From Bacillota bacterium (GTDB lineage Bacteria > Bacillota > Clostridia > Oscillospirales > Acutalibacteraceae): a DNA stretch of 42,302 nt. The DNA lies in the NCBI GenBank assembly GCA_021769885.1, contig JAETSA010000015.1, forward strand, positions 1 through 42,302, in the 5' to 3' direction. Of the stretch, positions 31,561-39,729 are shown one piece after another. Positions within the stretch are counted from its first letter, which is position 1; each line of letters opens with the position of its first letter. The position numbers were made by a program, and so were the translations under genes. The notes under the pieces are model-generated. The model was not told the DNA's origin, ran no database searches, and was given only the letters and a program-made list of their open reading frames with translations.

Positions 31561-32568
31561 GTGAAAAAAGCATTGAAGGTCTTTTTGATTATCTTGGCGG
31601 TCTTAATTGTCGTGCTCGGCGGGTTTTACCTGTTGATTTCACACGATTTTAAGGATGATGTGGTCGAGGTTGCGGCGGTCAATACCATGGAAACCGAACG
31701 CAATCCGTATATCGTGCCCACGGGCGAAACGATGATTTCCGCGCACCGTTCGGGCGGCGGCATTGCCCCCGAAAACACGATGATGGCATTCAAAAACTGC
31801 GTGGAAAACGGCAGCTTTGCGATTGATATTTTCGAATTTGATTTGCACATCACCAAAGACGGCGAGTTGATTTTACTGCACGACGGCAATTTCGACCGCA
31901 CGAGCGATTCTGTGGAAGCGTTCGGTAAGGAAGAAGTTCTGCCGAGCGAAAAAACCTATGAAGAACTGCGTGTGCTTAATCTCGGCGAGAATTTCACGAC
32001 CGACGCGGGTGAAACACCGTATAAAGGCTTACGCGGTGCGGACATTCCCGAGGATTTAAAGGTCGTGCGTTTGCAGGATATTTTTGATTACCTTGCACCC
32101 TACGGCGACTATAGCTTCATCATTGAAATTAAAGACGGCGATGACCTCGGCAGACAAGCGACGGATGCGCTGTATGCCATTTTAAAGGACTACGATATGC
32201 TTTCACGCGTGGTGGTCGGCACATTTAACGGCGAAATCAGCGAGTATATGGACGAACAGTATCCCGATATGCTCCGTTCGGCAGGCATTAAAGAGGTTGC
32301 GGGCTTCTATTTCGACAGCCTGTTTAACCGAGAGCGCGCCGACGGCTATTATAAATTCAAAGCCCTGCAAATTCCCGATGATGATTATATTTTCAATCTC
32401 GGTACTTCACGTCTTGTCAATTACGCGCATAAGCACAACATCGCCGTGCAGTATTGGACCATCAATGACCCTGAAGATGTGAAGCACCTGGCATCCATTG
32501 GTGCAGATGCCGTTATGAGCGATAATCCCGATATGGCGTATGAAGTCCTGCGCGGGGATAAAGCGTAA
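31561..32568 (+). CDS. Glycerophosphodiester phosphodiesterase family protein
   Basis: 335 residues. One N-terminal membrane helix (about 6-26) anchors the enzyme with its catalytic domain outside. The GDPD motifs are complete: SAHRSGGGIAPENTMMAF (catalytic His, Arg, Glu-Asn), EFDLHITKDGELILLHD (metal-binding Glu, Asp and the second catalytic His), FIIEIKDG, and the C-terminal VQYWTIND...GADAVMSDNPD. The family hydrolyses deacylated phospholipids to glycerol-3-phosphate and an alcohol. The start is GTG 31561, with GGAGG about 10 nt upstream. Monocistronic. Confidence 0.9.
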   Translation: MKKALKVFLIILAVLIVVLGGFYLLISHDFKDDVVEVAAVNTMETERNPYIVPTGETMISAHRSGGGIAPENTMMAFKNCVENGSFAIDIFEFDLHITKDGELILLHDGNFDRTSDSVEAFGKEEVLPSEKTYEELRVLNLGENFTTDAGETPYKGLRGADIPEDLKVVRLQDIFDYLAPYGDYSFIIEIKDGDDLGRQATDALYAILKDYDMLSRVVVGTFNGEISEYMDEQYPDMLRSAGIKEVAGFYFDSLFNRERADGYYKFKALQIPDDDYIFNLGTSRLVNYAHKHNIAVQYWTINDPEDVKHLASIGADAVMSDNPDMAYEVLRGDKA

Positions 32569-32585
32569 AAGCGTTTCAATTTCAG

Positions 32586-32622
32586 AAAAAAGACAGCAGA
32601 GTGTTTCTTTGCTGTCTTTTTT
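32586..32622 (+). terminator. Rho-independent terminator
   Basis: AAAAAGACAGCA pairs with TGCTGTCTTTTTT across GAGTGTTTCTT. Confidence 0.85.
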
Positions 32623-32627
32623 GAATC

Positions 32628-32935
32628 GTAGGGCTGGGAGATTGCGCGTGACCCGTAGGAAACGGAAAATTCGCACAAACCCAACGGTGAATCACCAACC
32701 CGTAGGGGCGCGCATTGCGCGCCCGCCGAAGTCTGATAAAATTTCGCGGAACAACACAGAGGTTGTTCCCTACGCCTGTAGGGGCGATTCACGAATCGTA
32801 CATTGTGCTACGTGAGATTCTTCGCTCCGCTCAGAATGACAGGGTTGTACAAACCTTGTAGGGGCGGGTCTCCGTGCCCGCCCGCGGACGGACGTGGACG
32901 TCCGTCCCTACGGTTCAAATAACATAATCGCGCAA
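32628..32935. repeat. Intergenic hairpin array
   Basis: Units with stems GCGCGC/GCGCGC (32703), GGAACAACAC/GGTTGTTCC, GCGATTC/GAATCG, GGGCGGGT/CCCGCCC and GGACGGACG/CGTCCGTCC. The segment GTGAGATTCTTCGCTCCGCT, followed by CAGAATGACAG (32811-32842), interrupts the array. Confidence 0.83.
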
Positions 32936-32955
32936 CCGACGGTACAATCACAGTA

Positions 32956-32995
32956 AAAAGGACGGTTTCCCACATTCGGGGAAACCGTCCTTTTC
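32956..32995. terminator. Strong terminator upstream of agrB 3' end
   Basis: AAAAGGACGGTTTCCC pairs perfectly with GGGAAACCGTCCTTTT across CACATTC. With A tracts on one side and T tracts on the other it is bidirectional; it probably ends the agrDB transcript on the minus strand. Confidence 0.8.
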
Positions 32996-33036
32996 AAAAC
33001 AGCAGACCTATACCAACAGACCTGTGCCTGCAAAAA

Positions 33037-33624
33037 TTATTCCTTATGTTTTTCGCGCCCTGCGATTTTTCCGCTGCACAGCAAAACCGTTTCTACACCG
33101 AGTGCCGCCGCCACGGGCAGGCACAAGAACCAAAGCGAAAAAATATACCCGACTGTAAACAGTACATCCAATGCGAGCAAAATCCACAGCGATATTTTGC
33201 GGAACTGTTTGTGCTCGGCGGGGTCTAAGGGCTTTTGCGGCGTGTCCAGCGGGGCGAAGCACAGCACGCAGACCGTACCGATTGCGGCGAGGGGCACGGA
33301 GAGCCACGGCAGGGAAAATGCTTCCATAGCCTTCACAGCGAGCACGGCGAGCAAAATTGCAAGGCTCGACAGAACCTGACAGCGCGTTTCCGTTTTGGCG
33401 TGGTAGCCGCCGGCGTACTGCCGAATACAGCGAAACGCGATATAAAACAAAATTGCTTCGAAAAATGCGCCGCACACCGCGCCGATAAGACAGGCGATAA
33501 TTCCGAAAAACAGGTTGGACAGTAAAATGAAAAAGCCGTATGCATAAAGCTCGCGCTCGTCCGCATCAATCTGACCGCGACGGATGAGGGCGAGCGTGAG
33601 CTTGTCGGAAAGCTTTCCGATCAT
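33037..33624 (-). CDS. agrB: AgrB-type autoinducer-processing membrane protease
   Basis: 195 residues with about five membrane helices. The hallmark RQYAGGYHAKTETRC carries catalytic His75 and Cys82. AgrB cleaves the C-terminal tail of the AgrD propeptide and joins the ends of the mature ring during export. Its start codon overlaps the agrD stop (ATGA), so it is translated together with agrD from the same message. The usual gene order agrB-agrD is reversed here: agrD comes first. A terminator follows at 32956. Confidence 0.93.
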   Translation of the reverse strand: MIGKLSDKLTLALIRRGQIDADERELYAYGFFILLSNLFFGIIACLIGAVCGAFFEAILFYIAFRCIRQYAGGYHAKTETRCQVLSSLAILLAVLAVKAMEAFSLPWLSVPLAAIGTVCVLCFAPLDTPQKPLDPAEHKQFRKISLWILLALDVLFTVGYIFSLWFLCLPVAAALGVETVLLCSGKIAGREKHKE

Positions 33625-33767
33625 TTTACCTTGCTGAATTTCTTCAGTGCGGCGGGAGCCTTCGGCTGATAAACAGCGGTGCTGGTCGTGCTGTTTGCCG
33701 AGGATTTCAGCGCCTTTTCAGCCTGCTTTTTTGCCGCAGCTGCGACAAAACTTGTGAATTTTTTCAT
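33621..33767 (-). CDS. agrD: AgrD-like autoinducing peptide precursor (serine-type)
   Basis: 48 residues, shorter than most gene-calling cutoffs. GGAGG precedes ATG 33767 at 7 nt and the gene overlaps agrB by 4 nt. The N-terminal half is an amphipathic, Lys/Ala-rich leader. The C-terminal tail YQPKAPAALKKF matches the conserved AgrD recognition tail (compare DEPKVPTEL in S. aureus AgrD). Where a Cys normally begins the five-residue ring there is Ser29 (Ser-Thr-Ala-Val-Tyr, then the tail), and the peptide has no Cys. The product would be a serine lactone, as known for the RIPTSTGFF peptide of Staphylococcus intermedius, which it resembles (TSTAVY against TSTGFF). Confidence 0.88.
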   Translation of the reverse strand: MKKFTSFVAAAAKKQAEKALKSSANSTTSTAVYQPKAPAALKKFSKVK

Positions 33768-33790
33768 TTTTTTGACCTCCTGTTATCGAG

Positions 33791-33809
33791 ATGTTATATA
33801 TTATAACAT
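33791..33809 (-). promoter_or_regulatory. Palindrome over the agrD -10 box
   Basis: ATGTTATA-TAT-TATAACAT is a perfect 8-bp-arm palindrome. It contains TATAAT on the minus strand (33805-33800), 33 bp before the agrD start. The -35 is poor, which suits an activator- or repressor-dependent promoter. Confidence 0.45.
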
Positions 33810-33877
33810 AATTTTACAAAAAAAGCACGAAAATTTTTTCAAGATATTTGTAGTAAGTATTTTTGTGAAGGCAATCG

Positions 33878-33906
33878 TTGACTTGATTGGTAAATTATGG
33901 TACTGT
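33878..33906 (+). promoter_or_regulatory. Weak promoter candidate for the sensor kinase
   Basis: TTGACT (33878-33883), a 17-bp spacer and TACTGT (33901-33906), 40 bp before ATG 33947. The -10 matches consensus poorly. Confidence 0.35.
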
Positions 33907-33946
33907 AAAGCATATACTATTGCATTTTTTAGGGGGAGATGCAAAA

Positions 33947-35257
33947 ATGGCACAAAAATTGGCAGTTACGGGCGTATTTTTATTTGAGATGTTGGTTGCC
34001 TACGTTTTCTTTATGCAACTGGGCGAGTTGAAATATAAAAAGTGGAAAGGGCTGTTGCTGGGTACAGCTTTGTTTTTGGGCGGTTCTTTGATTTATAACT
34101 TTTTTCCAACCTCGGTATGGGTGAATGGGTTAAATTTTGCCCTAATTAACTTTCTGTTTGGATTTTTAGCGTTTGACATTCGTTGGAGCCGTGTGTTGTT
34201 CGGGGCAGCAGTATTGGATATTTTATCGACAACGCTGGAATTTGTCACCATTACTGCACTTGCTTTTTTAACCGAGCGGGATATAGAATATCATTTACGG
34301 GCAGAAAATGTAGCATATTTTATTGTGATAGCATCCATTAGTAAATTACTGTATTTTCTATGCAGTATGTTGCTGGCAAGGTTAGTTCAGCCCGAAAAAA
34401 CGCGCATTCATTTTCCAAAGGTTTACTATGTTTATCCGTTTGCGGTTATGTGCGTATTGCTGTTGGTTTGGAACATATACGTGGAGGTGGAAATTCCGCA
34501 CTATTATTTACTTTTATTCGCTTTGGTATGCGCATTTTTACTGTTGTCTGTTGTTTTATTGTTCAATTCCTACCAATCCACCGTGCAAAAAGAAAATACC
34601 ATTCGCTTTCTGCAAAGCGAAGCGGACAGAATTGAAACAGACCAGCGGTATTACAGCGTTCTCGAAAAGCAAAATGAGAATCTGCGTATTTATGCGCACG
34701 ATATGAAAAAACATCTGAATGCCATCCGTGCACTGAATCAGGATGCGCAAATTGATTCGTATTTAGACCAAATGTCCGAACGCCTGCGGGAGTACAGCCA
34801 AATCGGCAACAGCGGCAACCGAATGCTCGATGTCATTTGCTCAAAATATGCCGCAGAATGCGAAACCAAGCATATTGAACTGCATACCGATTTCCGTACG
34901 GCGAATTTTTCCTATATAGAGGATTATGACCTGGTGACTGTGTTCGGCAATCTGCTGGATAACGCCGTAGAAGCGGCAGAAAAAGCGGAAGAACGTTACA
35001 TCACCGTAAAAACCGCGCAGAAAAACCACTACGATGTGGTGGTGATTCAAAACAGTTGTGCCGTGCCGCCGCAGGCTGAGAATCGGGAACTGCAAACCAC
35101 GAAAGAGCGCCGCGAACTGCACGGCTTGGGGCTGAAAAGCGTTGCGGGCGTTTTGCAGAAATACGGCGGCGATTACGATTGGAGCTTTGACAGTACCAAA
35201 ATGCAGTTTTGCGTAACCGTTATGCTTCCGCCGCCGAAATCGGAAGACACAAACTGA
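33947..35257 (+). CDS. AgrC-like sensor histidine kinase (GHKL type)
   Basis: 436 residues. About six N-terminal membrane helices (to about residue 205) form the peptide sensor, followed by a coiled-coil dimerisation region. The H-box RIYAHDMKKHLNAI carries the phospho-acceptor His251; the N-box FGNLLDNAVEAAEKA and the G-box region HGLGLKSVAGVLQKYGG complete a HATPase_c_5 domain as in AgrC. ATG 33947 follows AGGGGGAG at 6-7 nt; the earlier in-frame start at 33887 has no ribosome site. It is divergent from agrDB across 179 bp. No LytTR response regulator (AgrA) lies in the window, so its partner must be encoded elsewhere. Confidence 0.88.
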   Translation: MAQKLAVTGVFLFEMLVAYVFFMQLGELKYKKWKGLLLGTALFLGGSLIYNFFPTSVWVNGLNFALINFLFGFLAFDIRWSRVLFGAAVLDILSTTLEFVTITALAFLTERDIEYHLRAENVAYFIVIASISKLLYFLCSMLLARLVQPEKTRIHFPKVYYVYPFAVMCVLLLVWNIYVEVEIPHYYLLLFALVCAFLLLSVVLLFNSYQSTVQKENTIRFLQSEADRIETDQRYYSVLEKQNENLRIYAHDMKKHLNAIRALNQDAQIDSYLDQMSERLREYSQIGNSGNRMLDVICSKYAAECETKHIELHTDFRTANFSYIEDYDLVTVFGNLLDNAVEAAEKAEERYITVKTAQKNHYDVVVIQNSCAVPPQAENRELQTTKERRELHGLGLKSVAGVLQKYGGDYDWSFDSTKMQFCVTVMLPPPKSEDTN

Positions 35258-35269
35258 ACAGTGAAGTAC

Positions 35270-35765
35270 ATCCTGTAGGGCGTGGGTGCGGTTGGATTTT
35301 ACGGAAACTTGTAGGGATCGCCGACTCGGCGACCCGCGGACGGACGGGACGTCCGTCCCTACGCGAGAATCAAACTTACGCTAACCCGTAGGGGCGACTT
35401 CCACGTTCGCCCGAGCACGGTCGGATTTTGCAGAAGATCAACGGCGAATCGCAACCCGTAGGGGCGAACTGTGTTCGCCCGCGGGTCGCTGAGGTCAGCG
35501 ACCCCTACAATTTGTGAATCCAATTTACATCGTACAAAATTTCACGGAACGACACGGGGGTCGTTCCCTACGGTTCGTAGGGGCGCTTCACGAAGCGCCC
35601 GCGGACGGACAAAGATGTCCGTCCCTACGCGTGGCGCAAATGCGCTTGATGATGATTCGCGGAAACAACACAGAGGTTGTTCCCTACGGTTCGCATGGGC
35701 GGATTGCGCACAAACGAAACAGTGGAACACAACCCTGTAGGGGCACGCAATGCGCGCCTGCTAGA
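35270..35765. repeat. Intergenic hairpin array
   Basis: At least eight units: stems GATCGCC/GGCGACC, GGACGGACG/CGTCCGTCC, GCGAAC/GTTCGCC, GGGTCGCTGA/TCAGCGACCC, GGAACGACAC/GGTCGTTCC, GCGCTTC/GAAGCGC and GGAAACAACAC/GGTTGTTCC. Linkers with GGTTGGATTTT and CAACGGCGAATCGCAACC recur. Confidence 0.85.
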
Positions 35766-35870
35766 TGGAAGCAGATTAACAGACTTGTATTTTTAACGGT
35801 TTTGCGGTATGATTTTAGGGCGCTTCTTTTACGGGAAGAATCGCCCTACTTTATTTCCGAGGTGTTATCT

Positions 35871-36683
35871 ATGGCTGGGTTTTGCTGTCCCGTGTGCGGG
35901 GAAAGCTTAAAAAATCAAGAAAAAGCATATATATGTCCGAACCGCCACAGCTTTGACAAGGCCAAAAGCGGCTATGTGCATTTGCTGACGCACACTTCGG
36001 GCGCGAAAGGGCACGGCGACAACAAAGCAATGGTTCGTGCGCGGCGCGACTTTTTGGAGACGGGGGCATATGCCGAATTGCGCGCGGCAGTGGTGCAGAC
36101 GGCAAAAAAATATACCCCGAACGGCGGCACACTGCTCGACAGCGGCTGCGGCGAGGGGTATTATACCGAAGCGATTTGCGCAGCACTGGATGGGTACGCA
36201 GAGGTGTTGGGTTTTGACATCTCCAAGGATGCGGTCAATCTTGCCGCCAAACGCTGTAAATCGGCACAGCTTGCGGTGGCAAGCGCCTTTCGGATTCCCG
36301 CGTCGAGCGAAAGCGTCGATGTACTGACAGAAATCTTTTCGCCTTTTTGCGAAGCGGAATTTGCCCGTGTGTTAAAAAAGAACGGCGTGCTTGTGGAAGT
36401 GATTCCCGGGGCGCGGCATTTGTACGGCTTGAAAGCGGCGGTGTATGATACGCCGTATCAAAACGAGGTTGCCGATTTCGTGCGCACGGGATACAAATTG
36501 GAAGAACACCTGCATTTGTCGGGCGAACTGCATTTAACTTCCGCGCGGGACATCGGGAATCTGTTTTTAATGACGCCGTATTATTATAAAACAGGGCGCA
36601 CCGAGCAGGCCCGACTTGCCGCATTGCAGACCTTAACGACCGAAACGGAATTTCATATTTTGGTGTATCGAAAAACATTGTAA
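35871..36683 (+). CDS. rlmA: 23S rRNA (guanine-N1)-methyltransferase, RlmA family
   Basis: 270 residues, the normal RlmA size. The N-terminal zinc-binding module (Cys6, Cys9, Cys22, His26 in a CPVC...CPNRHSFD context, then AKSGYVHLL) is diagnostic of RlmA proteins, which methylate G745 or G748 in helix 35 of 23S rRNA. The SAM fold follows, with LLDSGCGEGYYTEAI (motif I). ATG 35871 follows GAGGTG at 7 nt; the upstream in-frame codons run through the hairpin array and are not coding. RlmA(II) methylation affects macrolide binding, so this gene can influence drug response; which subtype it is cannot be told here. Confidence 0.88.
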   Translation: MAGFCCPVCGESLKNQEKAYICPNRHSFDKAKSGYVHLLTHTSGAKGHGDNKAMVRARRDFLETGAYAELRAAVVQTAKKYTPNGGTLLDSGCGEGYYTEAICAALDGYAEVLGFDISKDAVNLAAKRCKSAQLAVASAFRIPASSESVDVLTEIFSPFCEAEFARVLKKNGVLVEVIPGARHLYGLKAAVYDTPYQNEVADFVRTGYKLEEHLHLSGELHLTSARDIGNLFLMTPYYYKTGRTEQARLAALQTLTTETEFHILVYRKTL

Positions 36684-36711
36684 AGGAAAACAACTTCACA
36701 TATAAAACCGT

Positions 36712-36738
36712 GCCGCTCCCGATTTGTACGGGAGCGGC
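36712..36738 (+). terminator. Possible terminator after rlmA
   Basis: GCCGCTCCCG pairs perfectly with CGGGAGCGGC across ATTTGTA. No T tract follows, so the function is uncertain. Confidence 0.4.
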
Positions 36739-36779
36739 GCGATGCGTATGATTGGATTTTGCACAAACGAAACGATGGT

Positions 36780-36950
36780 GCAAATCGTGTAGGGGTCGGC
36801 GTCCTCGACGACCCGCCCGAGCACGGTAAAAATTCGCGCAATCAAACGGTGGTGTGCAAACTCTGTAGGGGCGATTCACGAATCGCCCGCAAAAGTCGGA
36901 TGAAATTTTGCGGAACGACACTAAGGTCGTTCCCTACGCATATCACAAAT
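36780..36950. repeat. Intergenic hairpin array
   Basis: Units GTAGGGGTCGGCGT/ACGACCC, GTAGGGGCGATTC/GAATCGCCC and GGAACGACAC/GGTCGTTCC followed by CCCTACG, with the CAAACGGTGG-type linker. Confidence 0.82.
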
Positions 36951-36985
36951 TTATTTTGTGCGAAGGGAGATTCTTGCAGCCGCGT

Positions 36986-37263
36986 TAAGGTGACCGTATC
37001 CGAAACCGACGCGGTCAGAATCGGCTGATTTCCGCCTGAACTGTGTTAAAAATCCTCGGAATACGACAGTATTCCTGCGGTTTTTTCCTTGTTCAGCCAA
37101 AAATCCGCTCGTTTCTGACTGCTGCGCACCGAAAGCGCAGGAATTGCGGATGGATTTTTGCGTTTAAGACCGCCGTCGGGCTGTCGCCCGACAAGGGCGA
37201 AAACGTGAAAAGCCGCCGCAAGGACAAGGTTTCGGCGCATTGGTTTCGAATGCGGTCACCTTA
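36986..37263. mobile_element. MITE-like element with 26-bp terminal inverted repeats
   Basis: The left end AGGTGACCGTATCCGAAACC (from 36988) and the inverted right end (reading inward from 37261 on the minus strand, AGGTGACCGCATTCGAAACC) agree at 22 of 26 positions. Both ends are flanked by TA, as expected from TA-targeting (IS630/Tc1-like) insertion. The core is 274 bp with no transposase; internal hairpins include GGAATAC/GTATTCC and GTCGGGC/GCCCGAC. A 64-codon minus-strand open frame inside it is probably not a gene. The right end supplies the stop codon of ahcY. Confidence 0.8.
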
Positions 37264-38502
37264 CACATTCCAACTATGCAAATAGGCTTCCTGTGCATCT
37301 GTGAGGTTATCCACCTTTACGCCCCACGCAAGCAGTTTCCTGCGGGCGACTTCTCGGTCAATCTCCTCAGGTACGAAATGCACACCTTTTTCTAAATTGC
37401 GGTGCTGTGCAATATACCGAGCGGAAAGTGCCTGAATCGCAAAGCTCATATCCATAATTTCAGCGGGATGTCCGTCACCTGCGGCAAGATTGACCAATCT
37501 GCCCTCGGCAATCAGATGCAGGACTCTGCCGTCCGCGAGGCGATAGCCCATAATGTTTTTGCGGCTTTCGAACTGTTCCACAGAAAGCTTTTCCAAATCG
37601 CCGACATTGATTTCTACATTAAAATGCCCCGCGTTGCAAAGAATTGCACCGTCCTTCATACGGCGCATCGCGCTTTCCGTGATGACGTCCTTACAGCCCG
37701 TTACCGTTACAAAGAAATCGCCTGTTTCAGCGGCTTCGACCATCGGCAACACGGTGAAGCCGTCCATCACCGCTTCCATTGCTTTTACTGCGTCTACCTC
37801 GGTCACAATGACCTTTGCACCAAGTCCTTTGGCACGCATCGCAACGCCCTTGCCGCACCAGCCGTAGCCTGCCACCACGACGGTTTTGCCCGCGACAATC
37901 AAATTGGTGGTGCGGTTGATGCCGTCCCAAACAGACTGCCCCGTGCCGTAGCGGTTGTCAAACAGATATTTGCATTTCGCGTTGTTGACAGCCATCATCG
38001 GAAACTGTAAAGCATTATCCCTTGCCATTGCCTGCAAACGGATAATGCCTGTAGTGGTTTCCTCACAGCCGCCGAGTACCTCGGGCAGGAACTCCGAATA
38101 CTCATTGTGAATCAGATTCACAAGGTCGCCGCCGTCATCTATAATAATATTGGGGCGGTGTTCCATAACGGCTTTCAAATGCGCGTGATATTCTTCCGCT
38201 GTTGCACCGTGGACGGCAAATACTTCCATCCCGCCGTGTACAAGTGCCGCCGCGATATCGTCCTGTGTAGAAAGCGGATTACTGCCCGTTACATACATTT
38301 CGGCACCGCCCGCCTGCAAAACACGGCAGAGATAGGCGGTTTTCGCTTCCAAATGTACCGAAAGTGCCACGCGTAAGCCTTTGAACGGAAGCTCCTCGCG
38401 AAATTCTTTTTCCAATCCCGACAAAAGGGGCATATAGCTTTTTACCCACTGAATTTTTTGTTCCCCTGAAGCGTGCAGAGATACATCTTTAATCATACTC
38501 AT
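37261..38502 (-). CDS. ahcY: Adenosylhomocysteinase
   Basis: 413 residues, the short form found in bacteria such as Thermotoga. It reversibly hydrolyses S-adenosylhomocysteine to adenosine and homocysteine with bound NAD, clearing the product of SAM-dependent methylation. Motifs: SVHLEAKTA, IDDGGDL (123-126), EETTTG (147-152), NNAKCKYLFDNRYGTGQS and the NAD-binding AGYGWCGKGV (211-220), then ILCNAGHFNVEI. AAGGAG lies 9 nt before ATG 38502. The C-terminus (LTDAQEAYLHSWNV) is close to the family end but finishes at a TAA formed by the terminal repeat and TA flank of a MITE; at most a few residues were lost, so activity is expected. Confidence 0.95.
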   Translation of the reverse strand: MSMIKDVSLHASGEQKIQWVKSYMPLLSGLEKEFREELPFKGLRVALSVHLEAKTAYLCRVLQAGGAEMYVTGSNPLSTQDDIAAALVHGGMEVFAVHGATAEEYHAHLKAVMEHRPNIIIDDGGDLVNLIHNEYSEFLPEVLGGCEETTTGIIRLQAMARDNALQFPMMAVNNAKCKYLFDNRYGTGQSVWDGINRTTNLIVAGKTVVVAGYGWCGKGVAMRAKGLGAKVIVTEVDAVKAMEAVMDGFTVLPMVEAAETGDFFVTVTGCKDVITESAMRRMKDGAILCNAGHFNVEINVGDLEKLSVEQFESRKNIMGYRLADGRVLHLIAEGRLVNLAAGDGHPAEIMDMSFAIQALSARYIAQHRNLEKGVHFVPEEIDREVARRKLLAWGVKVDNLTDAQEAYLHSWNV

Positions 38503-38619
38503 TTTTGTGATTCTCCTTGTTCAAAAAAACAGACTGTATATTCCGAATTTCTGAAGAATAGACTACCATATCTCGGTAAAAAAAGCAATACCGAGAGCGT
38601 AAGTATACAGACTTCCCTA

Positions 38620-38648
38620 TTGACACTGCACGGATTTTGTGCGATAAT
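38620..38648 (+). promoter_or_regulatory. Promoter of the DUF4474 lipoprotein gene
   Basis: TTGACA (38620-38625), a 17-bp spacer and GATAAT (38643-38648), 77 bp before ATG 38725. Confidence 0.75.
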
Positions 38649-38724
38649 CTAAGCAGTAACTGTGTAAGATAGCCATATTGCTTTCGAAAGCAGTCACCTG
38701 AACGAGAGACGGAGGAAAACCCTT

Positions 38725-39642
38725 ATGAATTTAACGGTAAAAAGAGCGATTGCCGCGATGCTTGCCACTTTGCTTATTGTGTGTTCGTTTGCGTCCTGTA
38801 AGAAGGATGACGCGGGGGAGGAGATTACCCGCGGGACCGATGCGATTGCCGCACCTGAAACGACTGCCACGACAGCTGCACCCACGTCGGATACAGACGC
38901 AACAACCGTTGCTCCCGCAACGAGCAATACGACCACAACCACCAAGAAAAACACGCAGGGCGGCAGCAGTACGGGCGACAATGTGAACCAGATTGCCAAT
39001 CAGACAGGTCTTGCGACATCCTTTATCGGTCCGCTGATTAATGCGCTCGGTTACAATTATGACGCAAAAGAGGGCGTATTTTATACGGAGCTGGACAGCT
39101 GGCAGCGTTCGGGCAACTATATCAAGCATTACGATGCAGTTGCGCCTTTGGGCAATATGACCTTCCTCACAACGAAAGTGGACTTTGATTATGCAGGCAA
39201 AAATTGGCGCTTGCAGTTCTGGAAAGGGCAGTACGGTCCGTTCGGCGGCGCAGAAATCGGCGTGTATTACAAAACACCCGGGCAGACAGATGAGCTGTAC
39301 TTCTGCGCGGACGACGACCACTTAATGTATATGACCTATGACTGCTATTTGACGGAACAGGATTACCGCAGCGGCAACAAATTCTTTACACGCGGCTGGC
39401 AGAAGCATTGGTGGCTGACGGGCTTCAAGGTGGCAAACGTGACACCGACCGATATGGTGATGTCTGCACGTATACGTACCTTTGACAGCACTATGCGTGA
39501 TGCGATGGAAACAGGTCTTGTCAACGCGGGCTTCCGCAAGGGCGACGCACGCAGTCGGATGGATACATACAGAAAATCGGGCTTTGATTTCTACATCCTG
39601 TGGCACAGCGCAGGGGAAACCAATTACAATAATAACCGATAA
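38725..39642 (+). CDS. Lipoprotein with DUF4474 domain
   Basis: 305 residues. Lipoprotein signal: NLTVKRAIAAMLATLLIVC, with the lipobox ending FASC (Cys27), so membrane-anchored outside the cell. A Thr/Ala-rich linker (about 35-85) leads to a C-terminal domain with GYNYDAKEGVFYTELDSWQR, FDYAGKNWRLQFWKGQYG and GWQKHWWLTGFK, the pattern of the DUF4474 family, of unknown function and common in gut clostridia. GGAGG lies 8-9 nt before the ATG. Monocistronic, with its own promoter. Confidence 0.82.
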   Translation: MNLTVKRAIAAMLATLLIVCSFASCKKDDAGEEITRGTDAIAAPETTATTAAPTSDTDATTVAPATSNTTTTTKKNTQGGSSTGDNVNQIANQTGLATSFIGPLINALGYNYDAKEGVFYTELDSWQRSGNYIKHYDAVAPLGNMTFLTTKVDFDYAGKNWRLQFWKGQYGPFGGAEIGVYYKTPGQTDELYFCADDDHLMYMTYDCYLTEQDYRSGNKFFTRGWQKHWWLTGFKVANVTPTDMVMSARIRTFDSTMRDAMETGLVNAGFRKGDARSRMDTYRKSGFDFYILWHSAGETNYNNNR

Positions 39643-39663
39643 AATCAGCAAATGACTTTCAGC

Positions 39664-39704
39664 AAAGGTTCGCGCGGGGCTCCGTTGCGAACCTTCGCAT
39701 TTTA
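39664..39704 (+). terminator. Probable terminator
   Basis: AAAGGTTCGC pairs with GCGAACCTT (39687-39695) and is followed by CGCATTTTA, a weak T tract. Confidence 0.6.
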
Positions 39705-39729
39705 GAGCATAGTTTTGGAGTAAATTTAT

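Noticed and set aside
37046-37240. 64-codon minus-strand frame inside the MITE
   Set aside because: It lies entirely within an element made of terminal repeats and hairpins; no ribosome site. It is likely to be annotated as a hypothetical protein in many genomes only because the element is multicopy.
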